Shown here: in pieces, positions 34,434 to 46,259 of the stretch
Layout of the letters: every line of letters starts with the position of its first letter
How positions within the stretch are numbered: the stretch's first letter is position 1
Source: Kondoa malvinella
Lineage: Eukaryota > Basidiomycota > Agaricostilbomycetes > Agaricostilbales > Kondoaceae
Length of the DNA: 64,000 nucleotides
Direction of reading: 5' to 3'
Assembly (NCBI GenBank): GCA_039545315.1
Contig: BCIM01000010.1
Location: 570,441 to 634,440, forward strand
Notes under the pieces: generated by a model
What the model was told of the DNA's origin: nothing
Databases searched by the model: none
What the model saw: only the letters and a program-made list of their open reading frames with translations
Program-made: the position numbers and the translations under genes

Positions 34434-36319
34434 ATGCGGGCTGCGCTTCTCTTTCTGGCATCTGTAGCCTCTTGCTACGCTCATTCTTTGGTCTTATGCG
34501 TGGACTGGGATGGAAAGTCGAAGCAGTGCAAAGAGGATGCTTTGCCATATCATGTCAGTCAATCGCTTTTTACTACGAACATACTCATTGATACTGGAAT
34601 GCAGGAGAACTTCGACGGCACGCTCGCCTACTATCATAAGGTGAATAGTGCTGCCTGTTGACCGCGGCTATGTGCTGACTTGGCTTTCAGCAAGAAGGAC
34701 CTCTATGCGCTGTTAGTGAGCCTACTTAGATTATACCATCTAGCTGAGCAGCCGAACACAGCCGGCATCAAGCGTCGCGGACGGTGAGCTGGGCAGAGCA
34801 AAGAGCCCGGCTTCAGCGCCGTACACTGTCCAGGCTGGTTCTGAAGTAACTTTGGTTTGGGTGAGCTTGCGATTTGCACACATGTTCGAAAGCTTATGGT
34901 GAACTCTAGCCAGCTAATAACCACGCTTTGATCAGTGTGTTATCCCTCAGATCAGACAACCGCATCTCTAACCACATATTTGTCAGATACGCCCGATAAC
35001 CCTCAAACATCTGTGAGTTCATTTCGGATCAGACTATCGAGAATGATGGAACAAGCTTACACCAATGCAATAGAACCAAGATGTCTTCTTATACCACAGC
35101 TACACAAACCATCCCGACGACGTAAGTGCTCCGATCTTTGTTCCCAGAGTCGCAGCTAAGCAGAAGCTAGACGCTTTTCTCTACCACACCTCTCGTGTCT
35201 TTCTACTTTGGTAATTGCTACGAAGGCGGCAGCTTTGATATGTTGGCCTCAGGGTAAGGGCTTTTCCCACATCTCTAATTTCCATGGTTTGATTTTCGAT
35301 GAGCAGATCATTCGCCAATCCATATTGCACGTAAGAATAATTTGGGGATAAGACTGTCGACCTTTTCTTATCCCTTGATAGTGGCACTTTCACTATACCA
35401 ACAGATTGGGAAGAAGGCGTACATACCTTAGTATGGGCGTAAGTACTGGTCGGACCTTATTTGCTAACACTGCTGAACTACTAGAGGCAGGTGGAAGATG
35501 GCATACTCTTTCTCGCTGACCCGCGATGGTCGGTAAGTGCTTCTACTTGCTGTGCACCATCTCCCAGCTGACGTTCAGCAGCTTGGGAGGCGACGCCTGG
35601 GCACAGAATGAGAATAATCCGAGCGATATGAATGGCCCGCATGTCAAGTGAGCTGCCTGCACCTTCTGCATGATTCCATATGTTGATCCTCATTCAGCTA
35701 TCTTACCTGCTTTCAATACAACGTCGAAAATCCGGACGGCGGCACTATCAAAGCCACCCGTTCTCAGCCAGAGCTGGACTTCTCTCCAAAGCTGCATGAT
35801 GTTGTTCAGCTAGACGATGAGATCAAGAATGCTGATGGACAAGGTCGATCTTATTCCGGTGAAGCACCTCAAGCTACATCTACAAAGGCGAAACAGTCCA
35901 CCAGCGTCAGCTCGGATGCTGTGAAAGCACAAGTGGAAGACTCCGATTCCCAAGCTCTACTTGAGAATGATGCTAGTGCAAGCGAAGTCGAGGAAGACAA
36001 CACGGCACCTGTCACTCGATCAGCGGTACCGACACAAACGTCGCGACAACAAGTCGATACACAGGAACCTGTAGCAACAGGAAGATCTGGGTGGACGCGA
36101 TGGTCAGGCTTTGGTGATTCAGACGGTCCACGCTACAACAGACACCAAGAGGCTTCCGGTCAAGAGTCTGCTGTGAAGAGTGAGGCAGCTACTGCGAACA
36201 GCTATGCAGCTAAAGAAGGAGTGCAAGCTATGAAGCTTTCGGGAAGCGGTCATGCGGTTCAAGCGTCCTTGCTCGGATCAATTCTGGGAGGATTGGGTGC
36301 TTTATGGTTGATGATGTGA
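34434..36319 (+). CDS. Secreted GPI-type protein with predicted N-terminal His, member 2
   Basis: This is a tandem paralogue of the preceding gene. The signal peptide MRAALLFLASVASCYA is again followed at once by His-Ser-Leu-Val. Matching exons read CVDWDGKSKQC, ENFDGTLAYYHK, SEVTLVW, NQDVFLYHSYTNHPDD, TLFSTTPLVSFYFGNCYEGG, GTFTIPTDWEEGVHTLVWAW and YLTCFQYNVENPDGGT. Exon borders fall at the same places as in member 1. The last exon is far longer: an acidic, Ser/Gln/Thr-rich stalk of about 150 residues precedes the hydrophobic end SLLGSILGGLGALWLMM*, a likely GPI signal. The longer stalk suggests a cell-wall-exposed or wall-linked form, with member 1 close to the membrane. Function otherwise unknown. 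Confidence 0.78.
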
Positions 36320-36461
36320 AGCTGTACTGTCACGGGTTGTGTATAGCTGTATGAATGTCTCTCAGGGCGGATGACAGTCTTATCGCTGCTTATCGTCAAA
36401 GCACCAACTTGCGTACTTTGAGCCATCAGCAGACAGCCTACCTATCCGTGACTCTGACAAG

Positions 36462-38669
36462 ATGGCCAGACCTATTGCCCTAGAAGATTTCCAGCGCGTG
36501 TTTGGCTCGTTGACCGAATTGTCGAGCGTCGCGCTGGGTGCAAGCATTGTCTCATGCTCTGACGATTTTTTTGCGCCTGCCAGTGATTTACTTAAAGTAG
36601 CTGTGAGCTTGTGGACACCTTCTGTCTTTGTTTCGAAAGTTGATACATGTCCAACAGCCCGCTGTGAGCATGAAGGGTCAATTTGGGCCAAAAGGAGCTC
36701 TCTTTGATGGCTGGGAGACTCGCAGACACTGTCCCACCTATGACTGGTGAGTTCATATCCTTTGAAGATTAGTGGGAGGCTCATTGCTCTGCAGGGCAAT
36801 CATCCGCTTGGGAGCTGCTGGCACACTTCAAGGCTTTGATATTGACACTGCTAATTTCAACGGCAATGAAGGACCAGCTGCATCAGTTCACGGCGTGTAC
36901 ATGCCTGATAGTGTTCCTACGCCAGATGATGCCAAAGTAAGCGCTTGGCTGACAGCGAATAAGCATTCTGATATGTGTATAGTGGGAAACTCTGCTTGAG
37001 TAGGTTCCAGCATACTTTTATCTAGTAGCCAGTCTGAAGCTGAGCCAGGCAAACCCCTCTCGGTCCATCGTCACGTCACCTGTTCCAATTATCTACAACC
37101 ACCGAATCTGTAACCCATCTCAAGCTATCAATGTATCCAGATGGCGGTATCGCTCGATTCCGCGCCTATGGTCATGTAGTACCTCTTCCACCTATCCGAG
37201 GGCAAGAACACGCGCCCTTGGATTTGGCTTATGTGATGAATGGTGGGCGAGTTGTAGCTGTCAGTGATCAGCACTTTGGTGTCGGCCCAAACCTTGTCCT
37301 ACCCGGGAGAGGCAAAGACGTGAGTTCATCAAAGCGTTTGTTTTTCGTGCGTTGATGTTGTTCAGATGGGAGATGGTTGGGAAACGAAAAGAAGCCGCTT
37401 GCCTGGACACAATGATTGGGCTATCATCAAGCTGTGAGTATCAAGTAGATCCCTGAATACCAGTGTCCTGATGCTTCAGCTGTAGAGGCGCGCCTGGCTT
37501 CCTACAGTGGACAGACATCGACACAATTCACTTTGTCGGCAACTTTCCTCAATGCTGTGAACTCTTTGGCGTGGCCAGCTCAGAGGTGGGCTGGATTGCA
37601 TCGTTGCCATTCGACTGACTAATATTAATGTTTGCGCTACACAGGACGTACCATCTGCCGAAGCTGACTGGAAGCCGATCTTGGCCCAGAGCAAGCTCAA
37701 GCCGCATCAGCAGCATTTCTTCCAGCTAGATCTACTCGAGGAGCCTGTCACGCATGTCAAACTGATTATTCACCCAGGTCAGTCGTCTGTGATGGTTGCG
37801 TGAAAGCGCTCACCTTGTACAGACGGAGGTATCAAGCGAGTCCGGCTTATCGGTCGCCGAGCTCTTCCATCTTCTTCCAGCTCTCAAGAACCGATCCCAA
37901 ACCCCATCGGATGGACCAAGTCTCTTCCACCTAAACCAGTCTATTCGCGGGATGATGCTCGCCGCATTGAACTCAGCAAATTACCTCAAATCCCTCAAAT
38001 TCCAGCTCTACCACTCACAGAAAGTGCTTTTGCACCATACGGTCATGTAATCGAGACCATCGCTCGCTCTACACCTGCTTCAGCAGAAGATGATACTCGA
38101 ACAATGGTCGCTTCCACTCGAGGCGGAGTGCAAGTCAAGACTGTCAATTTCGGAACAGCGCAAAAATACAACCACTTGGCTCCTGTCAAGTACACGCACC
38201 CGGAAGTAAAGGCTGAGCTGAACTTTTGTATTTTCCGTTGTGATCGACAAAGAAGTCCTTTGGCGAATGATATGTGGCCTGTTGAAGCGCTTGAAAGACA
38301 TGAATTCAGCACGCAATCTTTCGTACCTATGGGAGGCTGTGGAAAAACGGCGAGCTATTTGGTCATTGTCTGTTTGCCTGGTCAAGGTACGTTGGGACAT
38401 TGTCTGCCTTGTCCATGCTGAAGAGCTTGCGTTGACGCACAGATGGACAACCGGACTTTGCTACCTTGCGAGCCTTTGTAGCTACATCATCACAAGGCAT
38501 TCAATACCACCCAAATATCTGGCATCACCCCTTGATCGCTCTAGCTGAAACAAACGAGATAGATGAAGACAAGATGGAGTTCTCGTGCCTGGTGTATGAG
38601 AGTGGGGTAGCTCAGGTTGATTGCGAATTGCAGGAGTATGACGAAGCAAAGGCGATGGTGTTGCTATAA
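36462..38669 (+). CDS. Fused allantoicase-ureidoglycolate lyase
   Basis: One gene appears to encode two consecutive steps of purine-nitrogen release: allantoate to ureidoglycolate plus urea, then ureidoglycolate to glyoxylate plus urea. The N-terminal two-thirds is allantoicase with its two repeated jelly-roll halves: [44 protein letters not shown] and [10 protein letters not shown] in half 1; [36 protein letters not shown] and [17 protein letters not shown] in half 2. Downstream, without a stop, comes [36 protein letters not shown] and [16 protein letters not shown], the pattern of ureidoglycolate lyase (Dal3/AllA). The stop is at 38667-38669. About eight introns. In Saccharomyces these are separate genes, DAL2 and DAL3. 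Confidence 0.87.
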
Positions 38670-38828
38670 AATGAGGGAAGACAAAGATGTGAATGTGCTA
38701 CATTGTGCATTGACACTATATATAACGTGCTTGCCATACTCTGTCCGAATGACTTTGGCCTTCTATGATCTGTAGTAAAATGCGGGCAGTCAGACATATG
38801 AATGTCATAATGCCAGTCATTGCCTACC

Positions 38829-39614
38829 TCAGATACCCGGTCCCTCACTGGCCTCTCCCTTGTTACCTGGCTTGAGCGGCATACCATCCAAACCAATATC
38901 TTCCTTTTCTTCTTTACCCTCGATCGCTATCGCGTCTTCCGCGCCTTCACCACCTTCAGCTTCACCCTGACCTATCTCCTGTTTCTGTGGCTTGTATGGT
39001 GCTTGTTCTGCTTTGTACTCTGCTGGATTTTCGGCCGCTCTTTGTAAAGTCGAAAGAATCTCGCTCTGCTTTTGGATAAGCTATGTTTCAAGAAGAAGGA
39101 GCGAAGGACATACGGGCAGCTTGTCCTTGACTGGAATGATCAGAGTCTTGCCATCGCCTGTGTCATCTCTCAGCGAGACAGATGAGGACAGAAAGTGAGA
39201 CATACGGAAAGTGAGAGTCAAGGAAGGATCAACCGAAGTCTTTGTGCGAGCGGATGCGACGATCGCTTGGACTTGGACAGTCGGATTGTGATAGATTATC
39301 GTCGGCAGCTGCTTTTTGCTATAGAAGATCACCAGAAATGTCACCGAATACTCTTGGGCGGGGACAAGCACATAGACTCACGCAAAGAGTCTGCTGCTTA
39401 TGTGCACTTTTGACTGCTTGCTATAAGACAGACTTAGAGCCTGAACAGACGTGGGCAGAATAGCATGTGCGTCAGGCAATCGATGAACGGCAGCGACACG
39501 ATTTCGCAGAGCAGACAATCTCTTGTTGATGTTGGCTCCTGGCTGACGCTTGACGGGTAATATATTGCTGCTGGCCTCTTTAAAGACTTCTCGTAAAGGC
39601 TTTGCTGCTGCCAT
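38829..39614 (-). CDS. Mitochondrial ribosomal protein with L51/S25/CI-B8 domain (Mrp49/mS25-like)
   Basis: A thioredoxin-like mitoribosomal protein. It starts MAAAKPLREVFKEASSNI and continues into a basic region (NINKRLSALRNRVAAVH). After an intron the core reads FYSKKQLPTIIYHNPTVQV, then SVDPSLTLTF and GKTLIIPVKDKLP, the strand-loop-strand pattern of the L51/S25/CI-B8 domain. The C-terminus is an acidic Glu/Gly/Lys tail ending KGEASEGPGI*. Three introns. Whether it is the large-subunit Mrp49 type or the small-subunit S25 type cannot be settled by eye. It is transcribed away from MDV1, with only 59 bases between the two start codons. Confidence 0.68.
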
Positions 39615-39673
39615 TTTATTTCTGTTGGACGTTGCAGCTTGACAGCGAGCAGCGACTTCTGGCAGGCAAGTGC
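39615..39673. promoter_or_regulatory. 59-bp divergent start-to-start interval, mitoribosomal gene and MDV1
   Basis: Only 59 bases separate the two start codons, so promoter elements of each gene must lie in the other's leader or coding region, or the genes share one short bidirectional promoter. Both products act in mitochondria. Confidence 0.6.
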
Positions 39674-42204
39674 ATGGAACATTCGTCCTCGTCTGGGCAG
39701 CGCAGATCTCTGCCTGCTGGTGTGAGGGCCTTGCTCACCAGCAGCACCAGCAACAGAGAAGCGGCCCACACTATCTTGTCTGATCTGTCTGGTCCGCTGC
39801 TGCAACATCGTATCTTGCATTCTGCCTCACGCTTGGCCAACAACTCTGCAAACGTCGTGACAAGACATGGAGACTCTGCCATCACTCAAGCACTTGTGGC
39901 TATCGGTCGCGCGCCTTCAAGATTGCTCTTACCGAGTTCAAGATCTTCAAGCAGCGCTAATTCACTCGACCTTGCTATCCTTGAGCAAGTAGACGAGTTG
40001 TTGTCTTTGCCTGTGCCGTCTACTTCCCAGTCAGGCAACGCACAAGCTATAGAAGCCTCAGCTGGTTCAGATAATGTTTCCCTAATCGCCGGTTTCAAAG
40101 CGACCGCGCCAGCAGCTTCAACAGCTCGAACGAACAGACGCAAGAAACGTGCTGGTTTGATAGAAGCTCATCTTGGTATTGACCCATCTCAGCAATCGCT
40201 AGGCTTGAGAGCCAAATCCAATGCAGCCCGAGGATTGTTACAAGAATCTATACCGGAGGAAGAAGAGTCTGATGGAATGAGCAGCTCCGGTCTGTTGGGT
40301 AGTAGAAGACCATCTATGCCCGCAACGCCCAACAAGCGCAAATACAAAAAGGGCGGAAGGAAATCAATGGCTGCATTAGGTTATCAAGCGCCTGCTCAGG
40401 ATAATGCTGTTCCCGAGTCAATGAGCCCTGAAGAGCTGCAAGAGGAAGTGAGGGAGATTGAGTTAGATCGAGCCAATTTGGGTGTGAGAAAAGTCTTGTT
40501 GAACAGCGAGATTGGGCAGGTGGATGCAAAGATCGCTGCGCTTGAAGCCATACGCGCGGACTTGAAGAGAGGGCTGCTTCATCTGAGAGAAGAAGAGCTT
40601 GAGCTGGATGATGAGCGTGAGTTTCGCTTTCCTGCTAGTTGGCTCGGTGATGAAAGTGTATCAGTCGAGGGTGTTCAAGAAAGACTAGCGGCATTGGCCC
40701 TTTCTGGAACAGCAAACACCTCATCTTCCCTTCCATCGAGCTCAGCGCCCGCAACAGGCTCACGAGCACCTTCAACTTCCCGTAGACGCAAAGGACCTGC
40801 CTTCCTACCATCCGAGCATGATCAACTTCCAAAGAACGTCGCTTTCCTTACCCTCGCAGGTCATGAATCACCCATCACCGCACTCGACTTTTCCGAACCT
40901 TACGGATTTTGCGTCACCGCTTCAGGCCTTTCTTCCTCTAACCCATCATCCGCAACTCAAGCTGCCACGGATCATTCAGTCCGGATGTGGGATCTCACAA
41001 CCGGAGATCAGCTCACTACGCTTAATGGCCATTCTGGACCTGTTAAAGCGCTCCAAGTCGAATCGAACGTTTGCGTTACGGGAGGCACAGATGGGAAAGT
41101 GATGATTTGGGATCTGGATAAAGCGGAAGAAGGTGCTTTGTTGAACACTGAAGAGGAAGAAGAGGGTGAAGGAGCTTGTGTCAAGAGCTTGGAAGCGCAT
41201 ACGAAGGATGTGACGTGTTTGTACTTTGATGGCAGTTGTCTCGTGAGTTCAGAAGCAGCTGTCTTTGCGATCTGTATTGATCGCTCTACAGGTGACTGGA
41301 TCGTCAGACAAGACACTACGACAATGGGACATGAACACAGGTCAATGCGTTGTCACTATGGATATTCTCTGGGCCATCTCGAATCCTTCAACCTCGCAAT
41401 CTTTCCTAGCCTCACCTCCACCTTCACCATCCGCAAATAGAACCTCAAGAAGTTCTTTCCCACTAGGCTCACCTTCACCTACAAAAGCTAAAAGACCCTC
41501 ATTAGGCGACAACTTGCGAAGATTGTCGTCTAATAATTTCCTGCTCAACGATGCCGATGACCCATTCACACCTGTACCTGCATTTGCAGCAGATGGATCA
41601 TGGGAGATGTATCAAGACTTCGTTGGCGGTGTGCAATTCTGGGGTTATGCTCTGGCAAGTGGTAGTGCAGATGGTTGTGTTCGAATGTGGGACAGTATGT
41701 ATCTTCTTGCTTCTACTACTGCATGCTGATGAAATTATAGTGCGAACGGGTCAAGCACATCGAACACTCGTAGGACACACTATGCCTGTCACTTGCCTAC
41801 AATTCGACGAACAACACCTTATTTCTGGTTCGCTGGACAAGAGCATACGAATATGGGACCTTCGAACAGGCGGGATTGAAGAGACGATTCGATATGATGG
41901 TCCGATTACTGCTTTGCAGTTTGATAGCAGAAAGATTGTCACTGCTGCCGGTGAGAATGGCGCGAATGTGAGTTTGTCTCTGTCTCTTGTGAACTTAGCT
42001 GATGTCATTCAGGTATACAATCGCACGACATTACAAAATGATACTCTTACGCTCAATGGACATACCGGTCCGGTGGAAAGGTTGCGCTTTATGGATCGCT
42101 ACCTGGCTACTGGGTCGAAAGAGTGCGTCTGCTGTTGCAAGTTGCAATCGGTTTGCTGATCCGGTTACACTAGTTGCACTGTCAAAATATGGAGTCTAGG
42201 ATAG
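39674..42204 (+). CDS. MDV1: Mitochondrial division protein 1 (WD40 adaptor)
   Basis: Mdv1 links the outer-membrane receptor Fis1 to the dynamin Dnm1 during mitochondrial fission. The start chosen is [17 protein letters not shown]; an upstream in-frame extension lacks family features and would overlap the divergent gene's start. The N-terminal part ([17 protein letters not shown]) is the Fis1-binding helical region. A long coiled coil follows ([19 protein letters not shown] through [17 protein letters not shown]). Then come seven WD40 repeats, for example [54 protein letters not shown] and the last TVKIWSLG* at 42204. An insertion rich in Ser/Pro sits inside the fourth repeat (about 41.37-41.56 kb). 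Four or five introns lie in the WD part. Confidence 0.88.
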
Positions 42205-42352
42205 CCTATAGCTTGTAGATAAAACTGTCAGGAATAGCAGGTCATCGTGGCGAGGGCGCTGACGTCGATGACGGAGGAATTTAGCTGCCTTTTTCTTCAA
42301 AGTCACTTTTACCTGCCAATAGCTTAGACTCTTATACGTATATATACACAAT

Positions 42353-43714
42353 ATGACGCAAGACGACTCCAAATACACTGACCCTGAGCTCCGAGAGCAA
42401 ATCAAGGAAGACATTACCGAAAGTGATAAAGGTGGTCAGCCTGGTCAATGTACGTCTGCAGCCTCTGTCTATGGTCTCGCTTTGCTCATAATTTGCGCTC
42501 TGTAGGGTCCGCTCGCAAGGTCAGCTTCGGCATTTCTAAACTATAGTAAACAGTCTGATAGAAGTCGATATCTGCAATCAGGCCCAAATGTGAGTGCCGC
42601 TTCTCCGGCAGTTGTCTGTAGACGCCCTAATGTATTTCTAAAGGGTCGCTTCGGAATACAAGAAGCAAGGCGGAGAATATACTCAAGAGAAGGACGATAC
42701 ACAGCAAAACCTTACGAACTGGGGACAAGAAGAATGGCAGACTAAAGAGGGCTCCGGCACCGCTAAGCAGGTATGCACTTTACTAGATGACAACCTGGCG
42801 GTAAACTCATGTGCTACTAGGCCGACGGCACGGAACAGCGCTACCTTCCTAAAGAAGCCTGGGAGAAGATGACTGACCAGGAAAAGGAAGAGAGTGAGCT
42901 CTTTGACATCAGCAAGGTAACAAATCTGACGCTTGCTATCAGCCGAAAAGGCCAAACATGAAGGTCAAGTAGCAGGAGATCAACATGTGCCAAATACCGA
43001 AGCAGCCAAGGAAGCTCGTAAGGAAGTCAGCAACGAGCAAGCCGAAAAGAAAGAAGATGCCCCTGCTCAAGAGGAACAGACTGAGCAAGCGAATGGTGAT
43101 GCTAAAACGGCTGAAAAGGAAGAAGAGCCAGTACCCATTGTCGCCGACGATGAGCCTGAAGAGCCAGAGGAAGAAGACGAACCAGAAGAAGAGCAGTCAG
43201 ACTACGAAGATGGCTCAGATGGTGAACCTGCCTCAAAGTCGAGAAAGACCGAGAACGGAAGCACCAAAGCTACTCGCAAAGCGCCTTCCAGAGCTTCACC
43301 TGAAAAAAAAGCGGCTCCTCAGCAGCCAGCAGAATCTGTACGTGTAGTCTGGTTTCCGACAACGCGTATTGACTATTGTATAGAACGAGCACGGCGAGCC
43401 TGGTTCAGTCGATAGATTGCCAGAAGTTGGACAAAAGGTCTACTGGAAAGCTGGTCCGTACCTCTATCTGCGTATCTTGACCATCCCACAGGTATCGCAG
43501 GTGCCTCAATGACCGAAGGAGAAGTCCTGGAAATCATCAGGGAAGAAACCATGCTCGGCAAGCGCAAGTTCAAAGCCAGCGAAAAAGACCCTCGTGTCAA
43601 GGTCAAGAGTGCAAAAAGCGGCAAAGAGGTCAGTCTTCCATCTATATGGTGAAGTCCCAAGCTGAAATACTTGCGCAGGCCATCAACAAGGCGGAAAGCG
43701 TTTACTGGTCATAG
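42353..43714 (+). CDS. Hypervirulence-associated type protein (DUF5872 + TUDOR/DUF2945)
   Basis: The family is known in basidiomycetes, including the Cryptococcus Hva1 protein; its biochemical role is not settled. The N-terminal domain reads MTQDDSKYTDPELREQIK, SDKGGQPGQWSARKAQM, VASEYKKQGGEYTQE, NLTNWGQEEWQTKEGSG and RYLPKEAWEKMTDQEKEE, the DUF5872 pattern. A long acidic Glu/Ala/Pro linker follows (about 43.0-43.2 kb). The C-terminal TUDOR-like part begins LPEVGQKVYWKAGGIAGA and ends INKAESVYWS*. About six short introns. A TATA-like stretch (tatatata type, about 42339-42347) lies only a few bases before the ATG, so transcription may start very close to it, or upstream of it from another element. 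Confidence 0.82.
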
Positions 43715-43819
43715 GGCTGGATAGCGCATATATGTAAAGTGAAGAGATACAAAATGTATAGGTCGTTCAGTTAGCGCTCTTCAATCGTTCGTCTGCCGTC
43801 TGCATGCTGTTCGCTATTT

Positions 43820-45027
43820 TTAGCACTCGCCCGTCTTCATGAAGTCGAAGTTCACAAAATATCGGACATTAGCGTTGCACCCTCCAACCTGCATGCTCCC
43901 CAAACTGGGCATGATCGTTCTGAAGAAGTCTAGAAGTGACTTGCTGCTGTTGAAGAGGTCACGCAGGGCTTTCCAAACTTTCAGCAGTCGATCCACCCTC
44001 GAACAATTATCGCAACATGGCAGGCAAAGCATGCCTGCAGGTGCCGCGTCATGTTACAGGATCTGGTAGCTGCCCGATGGCAGTGTCCTCTCAAGCCTAT
44101 TTGTTCTGCCTAGAGCTGTAGCAATTGCACAAAACGGCATCCTCACAGTCGGACCTTGGGCAGAGCGGTACTTCTGGAGCAAAGCCAGATACAGTATTTT
44201 CAGGCTATCATCTTGTGCAACATCAGCATGTTCTTACAGGCGGTGCAACAAGGAAGCAGCTGTTGTTTCGTCTATGTCACATCTGCGCAAGCCATGTACT
44301 GTCTATACGAATGCATGAAGAATGATATTGAATCGCCGATACTTTGCCAGACTTTGGGTAATCAGTTTGGCTGCCTCACGTAATGCCCTTCGTCGGATCC
44401 ATTCACGCGCTTCAACCTGAATGATCCTTCAAGACCCAAATGCTTAATGACCTCCGGCCAGTTGACCTCAACAACCTTGTCGATTCCATCTTCCTTATGG
44501 TCTATCACGTGAACAGGCAACGCCTTAATCGGGCTTAGTAACCAAATGACCCGTCTCCGGTTGTTGATGCGAGCTTGAGTTTCTGACGCGGCGAGAGCTT
44601 GCAAGGCGTGCCAGAGGTTCGACGAGAAGATTTGCCAGTCCAGATTGCTCATCTTCTTGCCAAGCTTCAACGCCTTGTTCAAATCACTGAGGAAGACCTC
44701 AAGCTTGGGATACAACCTGTTGAATACATCGACTTGGGCTTGTTCATGCCACATCTTCGTGTCGTAAGCTTGAGTAGCCAACGCCGCTGAAGTTGCAAAT
44801 GCGGCGGCGGTGGTGACTGCGTTCGAAATGACCGGCTGACCGGCCAAGTGGTTGAGTACGGGGAGAGCGGTTGCGCTGAAGGCCATGGCTTTGGCGAGTG
44901 ATACGGGCGACATCGGTGGCTTCGGAAACGCCGCTATTTCAGCGTGAAGAGTTCGAATGTCCTTCTTATGGTCAGACATCTTGACATGCTCGGCGGGGAT
45001 CGGTTGACTAAGAGCGCTCGAAGACAT
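43820..45027 (-). CDS. Orphan protein with hydrophobic central helix
   Basis: I do not recognise this protein. The main exon (44380-45027) starts MSSSALSQPIPAEHVKM and has a hydrophobic Ala-rich segment (VTTAAAFATSAALATQAY), then FNRLYPKLEVFLSDLNKAL and VIWLLSPIKALPVHVID. Three further small exons keep the frame open: SGKVSAIQYHSSCIRI, then ILKILYLALLQKYRSAQG, and VDRLLKVWKALRDLF to NVRYFVNFDFMKTGEC* at 43820. The first intron would be only 28 nt (44352-44379). If these joins are wrong, the protein ends at 44362 after 221 residues. It is convergent with the DUF5872 gene, about 105 bases apart. Confidence 0.5.
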
Positions 45028-46259
45028 GATCAAAAAAGAGACAATATGTAGTCGTAGGGTTTGGGAAAGACCAGGGAGGAAGACATCATCGACAAGGCCT
45101 CGCAAGAACAAAGGAACCTTCCGAAGCAAAGTCAAACCCAGAAATCCTGGCTTCTTATAGTACTACATGGAATCGACTTCTGCTGCCTATTCAGCGACCG
45201 AGCCGGGACAAGATGATTGCAGAGGCAGAGACAAGTATCCAAAGCACGCTCTTCCGATCTTGCTATGGCCGTTCTTGACTTCAAGCCTTCACCATACACG
45301 ACGACCTAGAAGATAATCTAGAGCGGAAAGCAAGCTACTGCGTACATCTTCAGACATGCGGCAAACCCAGGCGGTTTTTCTGGAAGTGCGTGATGGATGC
45401 AAATGACACACAGAATGGATGCACGGGCATGAGGCAGCTGACACTTCTTCTCTTGCATCAAATAGCATCAAATATGGAAAGCCTCGAATTTCGAAATAGG
45501 GAAGCGGTCTTCTTGAGACGATCAATCAAGAGCGATACCCACGAGTAGCAGAACGGCATCTTCCAGCTCGCTATAGTGCAGTGTATGCTCGTAATGCACG
45601 CGGCGGTCGCTCAACAGGAGCCAGGGCAAATCGGACTATCTGGAATAGCGACCGACTTATGCAAGCGAGGCACTCGAGAGGACAAGAGCACGTCACAGTC
45701 ATAGTCGCTAGTCTGCATTCAGCTGCCAGCTGCAGCGAGATCGCTTTGGTGCAAGACGGTTGAAGAGTTGCCTGTCGAACTGCGCTGTCACCTTGTCGTC
45801 CCTCTTACGCAAGCCCAGTCTATCGGCCATTATCTTTAATCTGTTGCTGCAGAATCTTGTCTGTCATTGCGAAGCGGCCAAACGGAATCAGAGGCCTTCG
45901 GCAGCTGCTGAGCAGCAAGAGGAGCTATCCCTTTCTGGCAGTCTGGTCGAGTGTACTGGAGCTGGGCACCTCGTCCACAAGTGACCGCAGCTGAATATCC
46001 AACCAAAGTCGCTGTGCTCATCTATATCTTATCGTGACGAGCGCCCTGTCTCTTCTCGACCAGATGTACACGCTTTCAATCACTTGGCGTCCGGGTGGGC
46101 ATTCACAATTTGTATGTCTCGCGGTATCAAGCGAGGTAATTCCGGTAGCGATGTCTTTCGCGACAATGCTTTTGCCGATGTCTTATCTGTTGATAAGAAA
46201 CTTTTACTATCGTCGGATTCCTTCCTTCCGTTCATCCTTCTCTGCTGCCAACACCCTAC
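45028..46259. other. Long divergent intergenic region
   Basis: About 1.2 kb between two divergent starts. Open frames of 60-95 codons occur on both strands without recognisable content. Confidence 0.45.

Noticed and set aside
39602..39673. Earlier start for MDV1
   Set aside because: The frame opens without a family-like N-terminus and overlaps the start of the divergent mitoribosomal gene; the ATG at 39674 fits better.
45028..46259. Small genes in the long gap before the secreted orphan
   Set aside because: Open frames are short, overlapping on both strands and without protein-like composition.
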